64,000 nucleotides of DNA from Chloroflexota bacterium. GTDB taxonomy: Bacteria > Chloroflexota > Dehalococcoidia > Tepidiformales > Tepidiformaceae. The number at the start of each line of letters is the position of its first letter. Position 1 is the first letter of the stretch. Positions 9,713 to 18,455 of the stretch are shown here, piece after piece. The stretch lies in the NCBI GenBank assembly GCA_016191435.1, contig JACPOQ010000032.1, positions 248,001 through 312,000 on the forward strand, in the 5' to 3' direction. Under the pieces are notes generated by a model. It was not told where the DNA came from and did no database searches. It worked only from the letters and a program-made list of their open reading frames with translations. The position numbers and the translations under genes are program-made.

Positions 9713-10115
9713 CAAGGTTGCGGAGGTATTCGGCGCCGCCGCCACCCTCGCGGCCGGACAGGCCGGCGACGGTGCGGAACACGGCATCGGCGAACTCGCG
9801 AAAACCGAAGGGCTTGAGCAGGAAGATTTCCGCCGGGTTGCTCGCGCGGGCGGCCTCGCGCTCAAGCGGGCCGCCCATCCGGACCACAGGCAGCCGTGGC
9901 TGCCGCCGCCGCAGCTCATCGATGAGCGCCGGGCCGTCGCCGGACCCGGGACTGACATCGACGATCGCAAAGTCGAACGGCGCGCCAGCCCTGGCCCGAG
10001 CGCCTGCCGGCGCCGTGGGATCGAACGCCCAAGCGCCGTAGCCCAGCACTCTGAGCATTCGATCGAGGACCACGCGGACTGAATCGTCGGCGTCTGCCAC
10101 CAGGACGTGGTACAT
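9705..10115 (-). CDS. Orphan response-regulator receiver-domain protein
   Basis: MYHVLVADADDSVRVVLDRML, AIVDVSPGSGDGPALIDELR, LLKPFGFREFADAV; receiver domain only, no output domain. Confidence 0.7.
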   Translation of the reverse strand: MYHVLVADADDSVRVVLDRMLRVLGYGAWAFDPTAPAGARARAGAPFDFAIVDVSPGSGDGPALIDELRRRQPRLPVVRMGGPLEREAARASNPAEIFLLKPFGFREFADAVFRTVAGLSGREGGGGAEYLRNLVS

Positions 10116-10241
10116 CTTTGCCCCCTTGCTGTTTGAAGCGTCGGTGGAGGGGCTACGGAACGGGCAGGGCCGAACGATACCGGGCCGCGGGACCGTACGG
10201 CCGTTTACCGGGCTCTTTGGGGCGTGGCGGCAGGGCTGCCA

Positions 10242-10284
10242 CTGGCAGATCGGCGGCGCAGTGGCATAATCGAACAGATATTCG
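10242..10284 (+). promoter_or_regulatory. Candidate dinB promoter with an overlapping LexA/SOS-like box
   Basis: CTGGCA (10242-10247), 17-bp spacer, CATAAT (10265-10270), then CGAACAGATATTCG (10271-10284), which matches CGAACRNRYGTTYG at 13 of 14 positions. Confidence 0.5.
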
Positions 10285-10285
10285 C

Positions 10286-11473
10286 ATGAGCACGAGCGCG
10301 CCTTCGCCGCCTGTCATCCATGTAGACCTCGATGCGTTCTTCGTGTCGATGGAGCTGTTGCGCCGCCCCCAGCTGCGCGGACTGCCGGTGGTGGTGGCAG
10401 GCGGATTGGGCAACCGCGGCGTGGTGAACACCTGCAGCTACGAGGCGCGGAAATTCGGGGTGCGCTCGGCGATGCCGGTCGGGCGGGCCAGGCAGCTGTG
10501 CCCGCAAGCGACGTTCCTGGCTTCAGACTACGCCTACTATGGGCCGGCCTCGACGGCGTTCCACGCGATCCTCCGGGAATACACACCGTTGGTGGAGCCA
10601 GCCGGCGCCGACGAGGCGTACCTGGACGTGGCGGGGTGCGAGCGGCTGTTCGGCGACGGCGAGGCGGTCGCAGGGGAGATCCGGCGGCGCGTGCAGGCGG
10701 AAATCGGGATTACCGCGTCGGCGGGCGTGTCGGTGAACAAGCTCGTCTCGAAGGTTGCGAGCGATGCGGGCAAGCCGAATGGCCTGGTTGTGGTGCCGAA
10801 GGGTGGCGAGGCGGCGTTCCTTGCGCCGCGCCCGATCCGGGACCTTCCGATGATCGGCCCGAAGACGGCCACGGCGCTGACAGACCTCGGCGTCCACACC
10901 ATCGGCGAGCTCGCGGCGATGCCAGTGCCAGCATTGGTGGCGCGCTTCGGAAACCACGGGCACGAGCTGCACGAGCGCGCCGTTGGGCGGTTCGATGCGC
11001 CGGTGCACTCGGGCCGGGGCGATGCCAGGTCCGTCAGCCGCGAGACGACCTTCGGGGACGACGAACCCTCGGGACAGCGGCTGCGGGCGGTGCTCCGCGG
11101 CGAGGCGGAACGAGTGGCGGCGGACCTCGCGGCGAATGAGCGCAGCGCCCGCACCGTGACCCTCAAGCTGCGCTTCCCGCCGTTCGAAACGCTGACCCGG
11201 TCGGTGACGGTGGGTACGCCGCTGAGCGTCGCGGACGAGCTGTTCGAGGCGGCGGCCGGGTTGTTCGAACGCGCGTGGGCCGAGAACGCCCACCGGCCGG
11301 TGCGGCTGTTGGGGCTCGGCGCGACGAACCTCCAGGAGCGCGCCCGGCAGCTTCGGCTCGGCGAGTCGACGGAACCGGATCGGCTGTCGGACACCGTCGC
11401 GCAGATCCGCGCCCGCTTCGGCGACGCGACGGTGCGGCGGGCGGCCGAGCTCGGGGAATCGCCGCGGCAGTAA
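10286..11473 (+). CDS. dinB: DNA polymerase IV (Y-family)
   Basis: VIHVDLDAFFVSMELLRRPQLRGLPVVV, ADEAYLDVAG, GVSVNKLVSKVASDAGKPNG. Confidence 0.95.
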   Translation: MSTSAPSPPVIHVDLDAFFVSMELLRRPQLRGLPVVVAGGLGNRGVVNTCSYEARKFGVRSAMPVGRARQLCPQATFLASDYAYYGPASTAFHAILREYTPLVEPAGADEAYLDVAGCERLFGDGEAVAGEIRRRVQAEIGITASAGVSVNKLVSKVASDAGKPNGLVVVPKGGEAAFLAPRPIRDLPMIGPKTATALTDLGVHTIGELAAMPVPALVARFGNHGHELHERAVGRFDAPVHSGRGDARSVSRETTFGDDEPSGQRLRAVLRGEAERVAADLAANERSARTVTLKLRFPPFETLTRSVTVGTPLSVADELFEAAAGLFERAWAENAHRPVRLLGLGATNLQERARQLRLGESTEPDRLSDTVAQIRARFGDATVRRAAELGESPRQ

Positions 11474-11483
11474 GGCTGCTTGA

Positions 11484-11512
11484 TTGACAGCGCAGGTGCG
11501 AATTAGTGATAG
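11484..11512 (+). promoter_or_regulatory. Sigma70-like promoter for the HTH regulator gene
   Basis: TTGACA (11484-11489), 17-bp spacer, TGATAG (11507-11512). Confidence 0.5.
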
Positions 11513-11538
11513 TTGCCCGGATTTGGGAGGTTTCGCTC

Positions 11539-12177
11539 ATGGTGGAGGCTCCGGGGAAGCCGCAGAAGTGGCTCACGCTAGGAGCGGCGAGCAGCTTGCT
11601 CGGGGTGAGCGAATCGACGGTGCGGCGCTGGGCGGATGCGGGCGAGGTGCGGTTCTACAAGACGAGTGGCGGCCACCGGCGCATCCTCGAAGAGGACCTG
11701 CTGCAGATGGTGGCGAGCCCGGCGATGTCGCCATCGCGCGACACTGACCGCATCAGCGACATCGCGCTGGCGCGCGTGAAGCGCCGCATCAGCCGGGGGC
11801 GGCAGACGCATTCGATGTCGGTGTTCGAAGGGCTGAACGACGCGGCGCGCGAACGGCTGCGCGTGCTCGGGCGCCAGCTGGTGGACTTGTTCGCGCGCTA
11901 TATCTCGTCCGAGGCGAAGGGCGAGCGGTTCGCGGAGGACGCGCGCACCATCGGCCGTGAGTATGGGCGCCTGCTGGTGGGCGACGGGGTGGGGTTGACG
12001 GCGGCGATCACGATCTTCAACAACATGCGCCGGCCGCTGGAAGAGACGGCGTCACAGATCGCGACCGAATCGGGGCTGCCGACGGAGGATGCGGTCGAGG
12101 CGATCGAGAGCATCCTCGTGCTCGCCGATGTGGTGCTGGAGGGGATGGCCGAGATCTACGAGGTCGCGCCCCGCTAA
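11539..12177 (+). CDS. Helix-turn-helix (MerR/excisionase-type) DNA-binding protein with a C-terminal helical domain
   Basis: KWLTLGAASSLLGVSESTVRRWADAGEVRFYKTSGGHRRILEEDLLQMV; RBS-like gggagg upstream of ATG 11539. Confidence 0.8.
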   Translation: MVEAPGKPQKWLTLGAASSLLGVSESTVRRWADAGEVRFYKTSGGHRRILEEDLLQMVASPAMSPSRDTDRISDIALARVKRRISRGRQTHSMSVFEGLNDAARERLRVLGRQLVDLFARYISSEAKGERFAEDARTIGREYGRLLVGDGVGLTAAITIFNNMRRPLEETASQIATESGLPTEDAVEAIESILVLADVVLEGMAEIYEVAPR

Positions 12178-12215
12178 AGAGCCGGGGCGCGACCGCGGAC
12201 GAGGAGAACGTGGCG

Positions 12216-12728
12216 CTACCGGGGGCTCATGACGTGCCCACGCTCGTGGCGCAGGTGCTCTTTGCCCTCGATCTCGCCGTCGTCGGGGACAACGGCCATA
12301 TGATGACGGAACACCATCTCGCCGCCGAGCCAGCCGGACAGGAGCACGAGGCCCACACCGGCGGCGTGGAGGATGACGACGCTGGCGAGCCGCCCGCCGT
12401 CGAGGGCGCCGTCGTCAAGCATGAGCAGCATTGCGACGAAGAACAGTGCGATGACAGCGATGTTGAGGATCATATGTGCCAGGCCGATGCGGCGCGCGTC
12501 CGTCTTCATGGCGACGGTGAAGAAGTCGCCAAGGCCAGGGAGCGCGGCCACGAGGCCGGAAACAATCGCGGCGATACCGGTCCAGAACGAAATGTCGTAC
12601 CACATTTTGTCCCTGTCCTGGGCCAGGTAGACGATGTCGCTCACGAGCGCCCACGCCAGGAGTCCGACGGGGATCGACACGAGCATTGGATGGACCGGGT
12701 GACCGGCAATGGCAAACTTGCTGCGCAT
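12216..12728 (-). CDS. DUF2231-like integral membrane protein
   Basis: MRSKFAIAGHPVHPMLVSIPVGLLAWALVSDIVYL; four hydrophobic segments. Confidence 0.75.
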   Translation of the reverse strand: MRSKFAIAGHPVHPMLVSIPVGLLAWALVSDIVYLAQDRDKMWYDISFWTGIAAIVSGLVAALPGLGDFFTVAMKTDARRIGLAHMILNIAVIALFFVAMLLMLDDGALDGGRLASVVILHAAGVGLVLLSGWLGGEMVFRHHMAVVPDDGEIEGKEHLRHERGHVMSPR

Positions 12729-12856
12729 CACGCCCACCTCCTTGGGGCAACACGACGATCGTAGCGCGTGGAATCTGGCAATTTCATCCAGAGCGAGTAT
12801 TCTGCATTGCAATATCACGTCAGAGAGCCCTCACCGCTGGCGGCGCGGGAGCGGTG

Positions 12857-13954
12857 TTACTGCGCCGGGTCGGTGGCGCCTTCGAAGCCGTACTTCTCGT
12901 GCGGGCCGAGGATGATGTGTTCGAACACGCCCACGCCGCGATGCGTGCCGGCGGTGGCGAGCGAGACCGTCTGGACGTGCAGGTGCGTCATTGGGTCCTC
13001 TTTGGCGAGGTCGTATTCGCCGCAGTCCACCTCGTCCGGGCCCACCCACATCCCGTGTCCCCAGGTGGGGTGCCCGTAGCCGATGCCTTGCATGAGGAAG
13101 TTGTAGAGGGGTTTGAGTTCGATCGACAGCGGTTCGCTTTTCGGCGGGCAGAGATCGATCGTCGCCGCGGAGATGTGGCGCGTGCCCTTCGTGAACCTGA
13201 GGTGGTGGTCGACCTTGGCTTCGGTCTCGGTGGCGTTGGGGTAGGGCGTGAGGATGACACCGGACTGGTGCCAGCGAGTGCCGTCCGGGTACTCAGACAC
13301 GGTATAGAGCGTGCAGAGGTCGTCGAAGTTGAGCGGCGCCCAGTTCCAGAAGAACTGCGGCGGGGCGGTCACCGGCTTGCCGCCGATGTTGCGCTCGCCC
13401 ACGCCGCGGATGCCCCAGGAATGGTCGCGGGAGCCCCACCAGGTGTCCTTCGAGAGGTCGAAAGTCTCGCCACCAACGGTGAGGGTGCCCGACCAGGTGA
13501 CGTGCTGGGTCATGCGGGAGTAATCCATCGCGCCCATGCCGGCGGCGCGGCGCTGGAAGTGTGGCTCTTCATTGGGGAGCGACCGGGCCTCCCAGGTGAG
13601 GTCGGCGAGGATCCCGGCATCGTTCTTCGTGACGATCAGGCGGCCCTTTTTGAGCGGCTCGATGACCTCGATGCGGATCGGGCCGGCGGCGGTGGCGAGG
13701 CGGTCGCTGCCGAGGTCGCGGGAGGCGCGCACGAACGGCTGCTTGCCGTTGCGGGAGACGCTGAAGGCGCAATCGAAAACGCCACGGTTGGGGTAGAGGC
13801 CCATGCCAAGGGCGAAGTAGACCTCGCCATCGCGCCGGTAGCCGTTGAAGAAGTAGCGGTCGTAGAAGTTGCGGTCGGTGGTGAACACGGTGTCGAAGGT
13901 GTAGGGGGTCTGGTGGGTGAGGAACTCATCGGCGGGGGTGATCATCGGCAGCAC
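12857..13954 (-). CDS. Hypothetical protein, possibly AttH/CrtC-like lipocalin fold
   Basis: 365 aa; patterns such as DRYFFNGYRRDGEVYFALGMGLYPNRGVFDCAFS and DTWWGSRDHSWGIRGVG resemble hydroxyneurosporene-synthase-like proteins. Confidence 0.5.
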   Translation of the reverse strand: MLPMITPADEFLTHQTPYTFDTVFTTDRNFYDRYFFNGYRRDGEVYFALGMGLYPNRGVFDCAFSVSRNGKQPFVRASRDLGSDRLATAAGPIRIEVIEPLKKGRLIVTKNDAGILADLTWEARSLPNEEPHFQRRAAGMGAMDYSRMTQHVTWSGTLTVGGETFDLSKDTWWGSRDHSWGIRGVGERNIGGKPVTAPPQFFWNWAPLNFDDLCTLYTVSEYPDGTRWHQSGVILTPYPNATETEAKVDHHLRFTKGTRHISAATIDLCPPKSEPLSIELKPLYNFLMQGIGYGHPTWGHGMWVGPDEVDCGEYDLAKEDPMTHLHVQTVSLATAGTHRGVGVFEHIILGPHEKYGFEGATDPAQ

Positions 13955-14098
13955 CGGTGCGGCGGGATGGGCCCGAATCTACGGGCTCGGGCGGAGGGCG
14001 GCAACCGCAGCGGCGGGAAACGGTGCAGCGTGTCGCAATTCCGCTACATCTTCGCGATGCTCTCTGGAAGTAGCGTAATAGTTGGCTATGCTGAATCC

Positions 14099-15367
14099 AT
14101 GCTTCAGCAGGTCCACATTCAGCCCCAGCCTAACCATCTCGAACGATACCGGGACTCGGTACGCGCGGGCGTCATCGAGCAGATCCGCGAAGAATCCCGC
14201 GATTTTGTCGGCTGCAACGTGCTTCATGTGAACGCGACGGCCTATGGCGGCGGCGTCGCGGAGATCCTGAGCAGCATGATCCCGCTGATGCGCGACCTCG
14301 GCATCCACGCCGACTGGAAGGTGATCACCGGGACCGACGAGTTCTTTGGCGTGACCAAGGCGATGCACAACGCGCTCCAGGGCAAGGCCCACCCGTGGAC
14401 CGCCCACGAGCGCGACGTATGGATCGAACAGAACCGGTTGAACGCGGAGCACTGGGAGGACTACGACTACGTGTTCATCCACGACCCGCAGCCGGCGCCC
14501 CTGCTGGCCATCCTGAAGGCGCGCGAAGGCGGCCCGCCCGAGGGCAAGTGGATCTGGCGCTGCCACATCGACCTCACGAATGCCCAGCCCGAAGCGTGGG
14601 ACCTGCTGCGGCCGTTCGTGCAGGAGTACGACGGCAGCATCTGGACCATGCGGCAGTACGTGCGGGAGGGCGTGCCGGAACGCAACCTGATGATCGCGCC
14701 GCCGGCAATCGATCCACTGAGCCCGAAAAACGCGCCCATCGGCGAGGAAGTGATCTCGGATGTGTTCGCCCGGTACCGGGTGGACCTGGCGCGGCCGGTC
14801 ATCTGCCAGGTTTCGCGCTTCGACCCGTGGAAAGACCCGCTGGGCGTGATCGACGCGTACCGGATTGCCAAGCGCGACCATCCCGGCGTGCAGCTGGTGC
14901 TCGTGGGTTCCATGGCGAACGACGACCCCGAGGGCTGGGAGTGGTGGGAGAAGGTAGCCCGGCACGCGGGCGAAGACTGGGACGTCAAGATCCTTTCGAA
15001 CCTGAACGGCGTTGGGAACCTCGAGGTGAACGCCTTCCAGCAGGCGTCGCAGGTGGTCATCCAGAAGTCGACGCGGGAAGGGTTCGGGCTGGTGGTGGCG
15101 GAGGGGCTGTGGAAGGGCAAGCCGTGCGTCGGCGGCAACGTGGGCGGGATCCCGATGCAGATCGTCGACGGCCAATGCGGTTACCTTGTCGATAGCCCGG
15201 AGGAGTGCGGCCAGCGAGTTAGCGAACTCCTTTCGGACCCGGAGAGTTGCTCGCGCATGGGGAACATCGGGCGCGAACACGTACGCGACAACTTCCTCAT
15301 CACGCGCTACCTCCACGACTACTTGAAGCTGATGAAGCGCGTCTCGAACGGCGTCATTGTCGAGTAA
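14099..15367 (+). CDS. treT: Trehalose synthase TreT-type glycosyltransferase (GT4)
   Basis: VLHVNATAYGGGVAEILSSMIPLMRDLGIHADWKVITGTDEFF, VCQVSRFDPWKDPLGVIDAYR, STREGFGLVVAEGLWKGKPCVGGNVGGIP. Confidence 0.85.
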   Translation: MLQQVHIQPQPNHLERYRDSVRAGVIEQIREESRDFVGCNVLHVNATAYGGGVAEILSSMIPLMRDLGIHADWKVITGTDEFFGVTKAMHNALQGKAHPWTAHERDVWIEQNRLNAEHWEDYDYVFIHDPQPAPLLAILKAREGGPPEGKWIWRCHIDLTNAQPEAWDLLRPFVQEYDGSIWTMRQYVREGVPERNLMIAPPAIDPLSPKNAPIGEEVISDVFARYRVDLARPVICQVSRFDPWKDPLGVIDAYRIAKRDHPGVQLVLVGSMANDDPEGWEWWEKVARHAGEDWDVKILSNLNGVGNLEVNAFQQASQVVIQKSTREGFGLVVAEGLWKGKPCVGGNVGGIPMQIVDGQCGYLVDSPEECGQRVSELLSDPESCSRMGNIGREHVRDNFLITRYLHDYLKLMKRVSNGVIVE

Positions 15368-15497
15368 ACCCCCGGGCGGATGCCGGGCTGCGACGTGACG
15401 GGGAGTCGCTCCGCTCTGGCGTGAGCTATGCCGTCACGCGCGATGTAAGGCATGATGTGGAGGGCTGCCGAACAGCCGGCGGCGGACTAAGGACGCA

Positions 15498-16451
15498 ATG
15501 CGGGACGCCGTGCGCTATGCGTGGCAGAGGGTACCTTCGCCGGTGCGGACGCCAGCCGGTGTCGTTGCGCGGACGTTCCGGCTTTACTACGAAGACAGTT
15601 GCGGGACGTATGCGGCGGCAATCGCGTACTACGCGATCTTTTCACTGGTGCCGCTGAGTATCGTGGTGCTCTCGGTGTTCGGGCTGGTGGTGGACAAGGA
15701 ACGCATCGTGCGGTTCGTGTTTGACCAGGTGCCGCTCAAAGAGACGCCAAGCGTGCAGAACAACGTCAACGAGATCGTGCGGCGCGCGCAGCAGGCGGGC
15801 TTTGCCGGGCTGACGTTTGGCCTCATCACCCTGGTGTGGTCCGCGAGCGGCATCTTCGCGGCTGTCCGGCGGGGCCTGAACGCGGCGAGCCATCGGGCGT
15901 CCTCGCGCGCGTACTGGCACGGAAAGCTCATCGACTTTGCGTTGATCCCGAGCCTGGGCCTGCTCATCCTGCTCGCGCTGGGCATGACCGCGGTCGCGCA
16001 AATCCTGTTCGAGCGCGCCGGCAGCGTGGGCGGCATCGATATCAACACCAACATCCCGCTCACGTTGACATCGCGGGCGATCCCCGCGGTGTTTTCGTTC
16101 ATGATGTTTTCTTTGCTGTACCGCTACGTGCCAACGGTGCGGCCGCGCTGGAAGGAGGCGCTCGCCGGGGCCTCGGCGGCGACGGTGCTGTTCGAAACCG
16201 CGAAGAATGTGTTCGCGGTGCTGTTCGCGCTCACGCCGTTTTCGACGGACACGGCGATTTACGCCGGCTTCGGGACGGCGCTCGCATTCCTTCTCTGGAT
16301 GTTCATCAACGCTTCGATCCTGTTGCTGGGGGCGGAGTTCGCGCGCTCGGTGGCGCTGGCACGGCGGATTGCTCCCATGGTCCAGGAGCCGGTTGAGGCA
16401 GGGACGGAGGCGCGGCGGCCCGACCCCCGGCTGCGCGTGCGGGAACCATAG
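15498..16451 (+). CDS. YihY/BrkB-family inner membrane protein
   Basis: YYEDSCGTYAAAIAYYAIFSLVPLSIVVLSVFG, GFGTALAFLLWMFINASILLLGAEFA. Confidence 0.88.
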   Translation: MRDAVRYAWQRVPSPVRTPAGVVARTFRLYYEDSCGTYAAAIAYYAIFSLVPLSIVVLSVFGLVVDKERIVRFVFDQVPLKETPSVQNNVNEIVRRAQQAGFAGLTFGLITLVWSASGIFAAVRRGLNAASHRASSRAYWHGKLIDFALIPSLGLLILLALGMTAVAQILFERAGSVGGIDINTNIPLTLTSRAIPAVFSFMMFSLLYRYVPTVRPRWKEALAGASAATVLFETAKNVFAVLFALTPFSTDTAIYAGFGTALAFLLWMFINASILLLGAEFARSVALARRIAPMVQEPVEAGTEARRPDPRLRVREP

Positions 16452-16492
16452 GAGGGCCCAGCCTGCGGCAGGTGTAGAGTGGCGGCATCGCG

Positions 16493-16906
16493 ATGCGAGG
16501 GAGACTCGTGGCGCACGCGGACAACGGGGCATTCTTCCGCGAACGGTCCGGGCTTGCCGAGAGCCTGCACGAACTGTCGCTCAAGAGTGCCGCGCTGGCG
16601 ATCTGCATCCCACTGCTGTTTGGCGCGGGATGGGCCGTATCCGGACACTCGTTCGTACGCCACGACGGTGCCGACCATACGACGCCGATGCCGCTGCTTT
16701 CGGCGCTGCTGGCGTCGTTCGTGGTGGTGCCAATGCTCGCGCTGGTCGCGGCGGCGGCCGCCGGACCGGCGGTCGCGGGGATCGTGCGGGGGCCGGGGAC
16801 CCGCCAGCGCCGTGCGTTGCAGGCGCTGTTCGTTGTGGCGGTGGCGGCGTGGGGGCTGGTGACCGCGTACGCGCACGTAACCTTTCTCGTGCCGTTGATG
16901 ACCTGA
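16493..16906 (+). CDS. Small hypothetical membrane protein
   Basis: 137 aa with three or more hydrophobic segments; no family recognised. Confidence 0.55.
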   Translation: MRGRLVAHADNGAFFRERSGLAESLHELSLKSAALAICIPLLFGAGWAVSGHSFVRHDGADHTTPMPLLSALLASFVVVPMLALVAAAAAGPAVAGIVRGPGTRQRRALQALFVVAVAAWGLVTAYAHVTFLVPLMT

Positions 16907-16961
16907 CCGCGGGGGGTTCGCGCCATTGGCCGCGTCGATGGCAGCGATAGACCGACTTTGG

Positions 16962-16975
16962 CAACAAAGTAGTTG
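16962..16975. promoter_or_regulatory. Candidate SufR operator CAAC-AAAGTA-GTTG
   Basis: Exact CAAC-N6-GTTG, 43 bp upstream of the sufR-like start codon; same form as the reported cyanobacterial SufR site. Confidence 0.55.
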
Positions 16976-17017
16976 AAAAAGGTTGAGTAGTCCCCTGTTC
17001 CGGCGTATCGTGGAGGT

Positions 17018-17659
17018 ATGCAAGGCACACGGGAGCGCGTCCTCGAGCTCATCATCCACCGGCGCCAGGCGCGCGTGGAGGAGCTTTCGACCGAACTCGA
17101 TATCACGACAGCGGCGGTGCGCCGCCACCTGGATAACCTGCGGGCGGACGGGCTCATTGAAGTGCGGGCGGTGAAACAGGCCACCGGGCGACCTTATTAC
17201 GCCTACCACCCGACCGAGCTCGCGGCGGGCGCCTTGCCGGCGGCCTATGCCGACCTGCTGGAGCGGATGTTGCGCAGCCTCGGCGAACGGGACGACGTGA
17301 CCGCGGCGGTGATGGCGAGCGTGGCCGAATCGGTGGCATCAAAACACCGTTCCGAGGTTGCCGGGGTAGGCGCGGACCCGGAAGAACGGGTGGTGCAGGT
17401 CACGGAGAGCTTGCGGAACGAGGGCATCCTCGACACGTGGCACAACGGGCCGGATGGCTACCACCTCTTCAATGGCACCTGCCCGTACCGCAAGGCGGCC
17501 GAGATTTCGAAGCTACCGTGCGAGTCCGACCGCAAGGCAATTGAACTGCTCCTCGGCCAGGACGTGGAGCAACTAAACCGCATCGTCGATGGCGCACCGG
17601 TGTGCGAATACCTCGTGCACCCGGCGCGGATACCGGCTGAATCGATCGAAGTTGGATAG
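17018..17659 (+). CDS. sufR: SufR-like winged-helix Fe-S transcriptional regulator
   Basis: N-terminal HTH (RQARVEELSTELDITTAAVRRHLDNLRADGLIEVR); C-terminal cysteines in GTCPYRKAAEISKLPCESD...APVCEYLV; directly upstream of sufC. Confidence 0.8.
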   Translation: MQGTRERVLELIIHRRQARVEELSTELDITTAAVRRHLDNLRADGLIEVRAVKQATGRPYYAYHPTELAAGALPAAYADLLERMLRSLGERDDVTAAVMASVAESVASKHRSEVAGVGADPEERVVQVTESLRNEGILDTWHNGPDGYHLFNGTCPYRKAAEISKLPCESDRKAIELLLGQDVEQLNRIVDGAPVCEYLVHPARIPAESIEVG

Positions 17660-17668
17660 AGGAGACTC

Positions 17669-18430
17669 ATGACGAAGACACCCCTGCTGGAGATCGACAA
17701 TCTCCGGGCGAACATTGGCGATAAGGAAATCCTCAAGGGCCTCTCCCTGAGCATCAACGCGGGCGAAGTGCACGCGATCATGGGCCCAAACGGCTCGGGC
17801 AAGAGCACGCTCGCCAATGTGCTGATGGGCAATCCCAACTACAAGGCCACCGGTGGCGACGTGCGCTTCAAGGGCCAGTCGCTCCTGACGATGCCGGTCG
17901 ATGAGCGCGCGCGGCTCGGGCTATTTCTCGCCTTCCAGTACCCGGTGGCGATCCCCGGCGTGACGATGGTGAACTTCCTCCGCCAGGCCGTGAACGCGAA
18001 GAACGGCAGCGACGTCCCTATCCGCGAGTTCCGGCAGCTGCTCTTCAAGCAGATGGACCTGCTCAAGGTGGACCAGGATTTCGCGCGGCGCTATGTCAAC
18101 GACGGCTTCAGCGGGGGCGAGAAGAAGCGCGCCGAGATGCTCCAGATGGCGATGCTGCAGCCCGCGATGGCGGTCCTCGATGAGACCGACTCGGGCCTCG
18201 ATATCGATGCGCTGCGGACGGTGGCGGAAGGCGTCAACGCGCTCATGAACCCGGAGATGGGGCTGCTCCTCATCACGCACTACCAGCGCCTGCTGAACTA
18301 CATCAAGCCGCAGTTCGTGCATGTGCTCATCGATGGCCGGATCGCGCGCTCCGGGGGCCCGGAACTGGCGCTTGAACTCGAAGAATCCGGCTACGACGAG
18401 CTCGAAGCCGCCATGTTGGCGACGGCCTGA
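17669..18430 (+). CDS. sufC: Fe-S cluster assembly ATPase SufC
   Basis: Walker [46 protein letters not shown]. Confidence 0.96.
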   Translation: MTKTPLLEIDNLRANIGDKEILKGLSLSINAGEVHAIMGPNGSGKSTLANVLMGNPNYKATGGDVRFKGQSLLTMPVDERARLGLFLAFQYPVAIPGVTMVNFLRQAVNAKNGSDVPIREFRQLLFKQMDLLKVDQDFARRYVNDGFSGGEKKRAEMLQMAMLQPAMAVLDETDSGLDIDALRTVAEGVNALMNPEMGLLLITHYQRLLNYIKPQFVHVLIDGRIARSGGPELALELEESGYDELEAAMLATA

Positions 18431-18455
18431 CCACCGCGGGAAAGGGTACGACTTC

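Noticed and set aside
12686-15367. 893-aa ORF suggesting a fused TreT with a long N-terminal extension
   Set aside because: The first ~470 residues are antisense to the 12857-13954 gene; TreT homology starts at the ATG at 14099, after a separate intergenic region.
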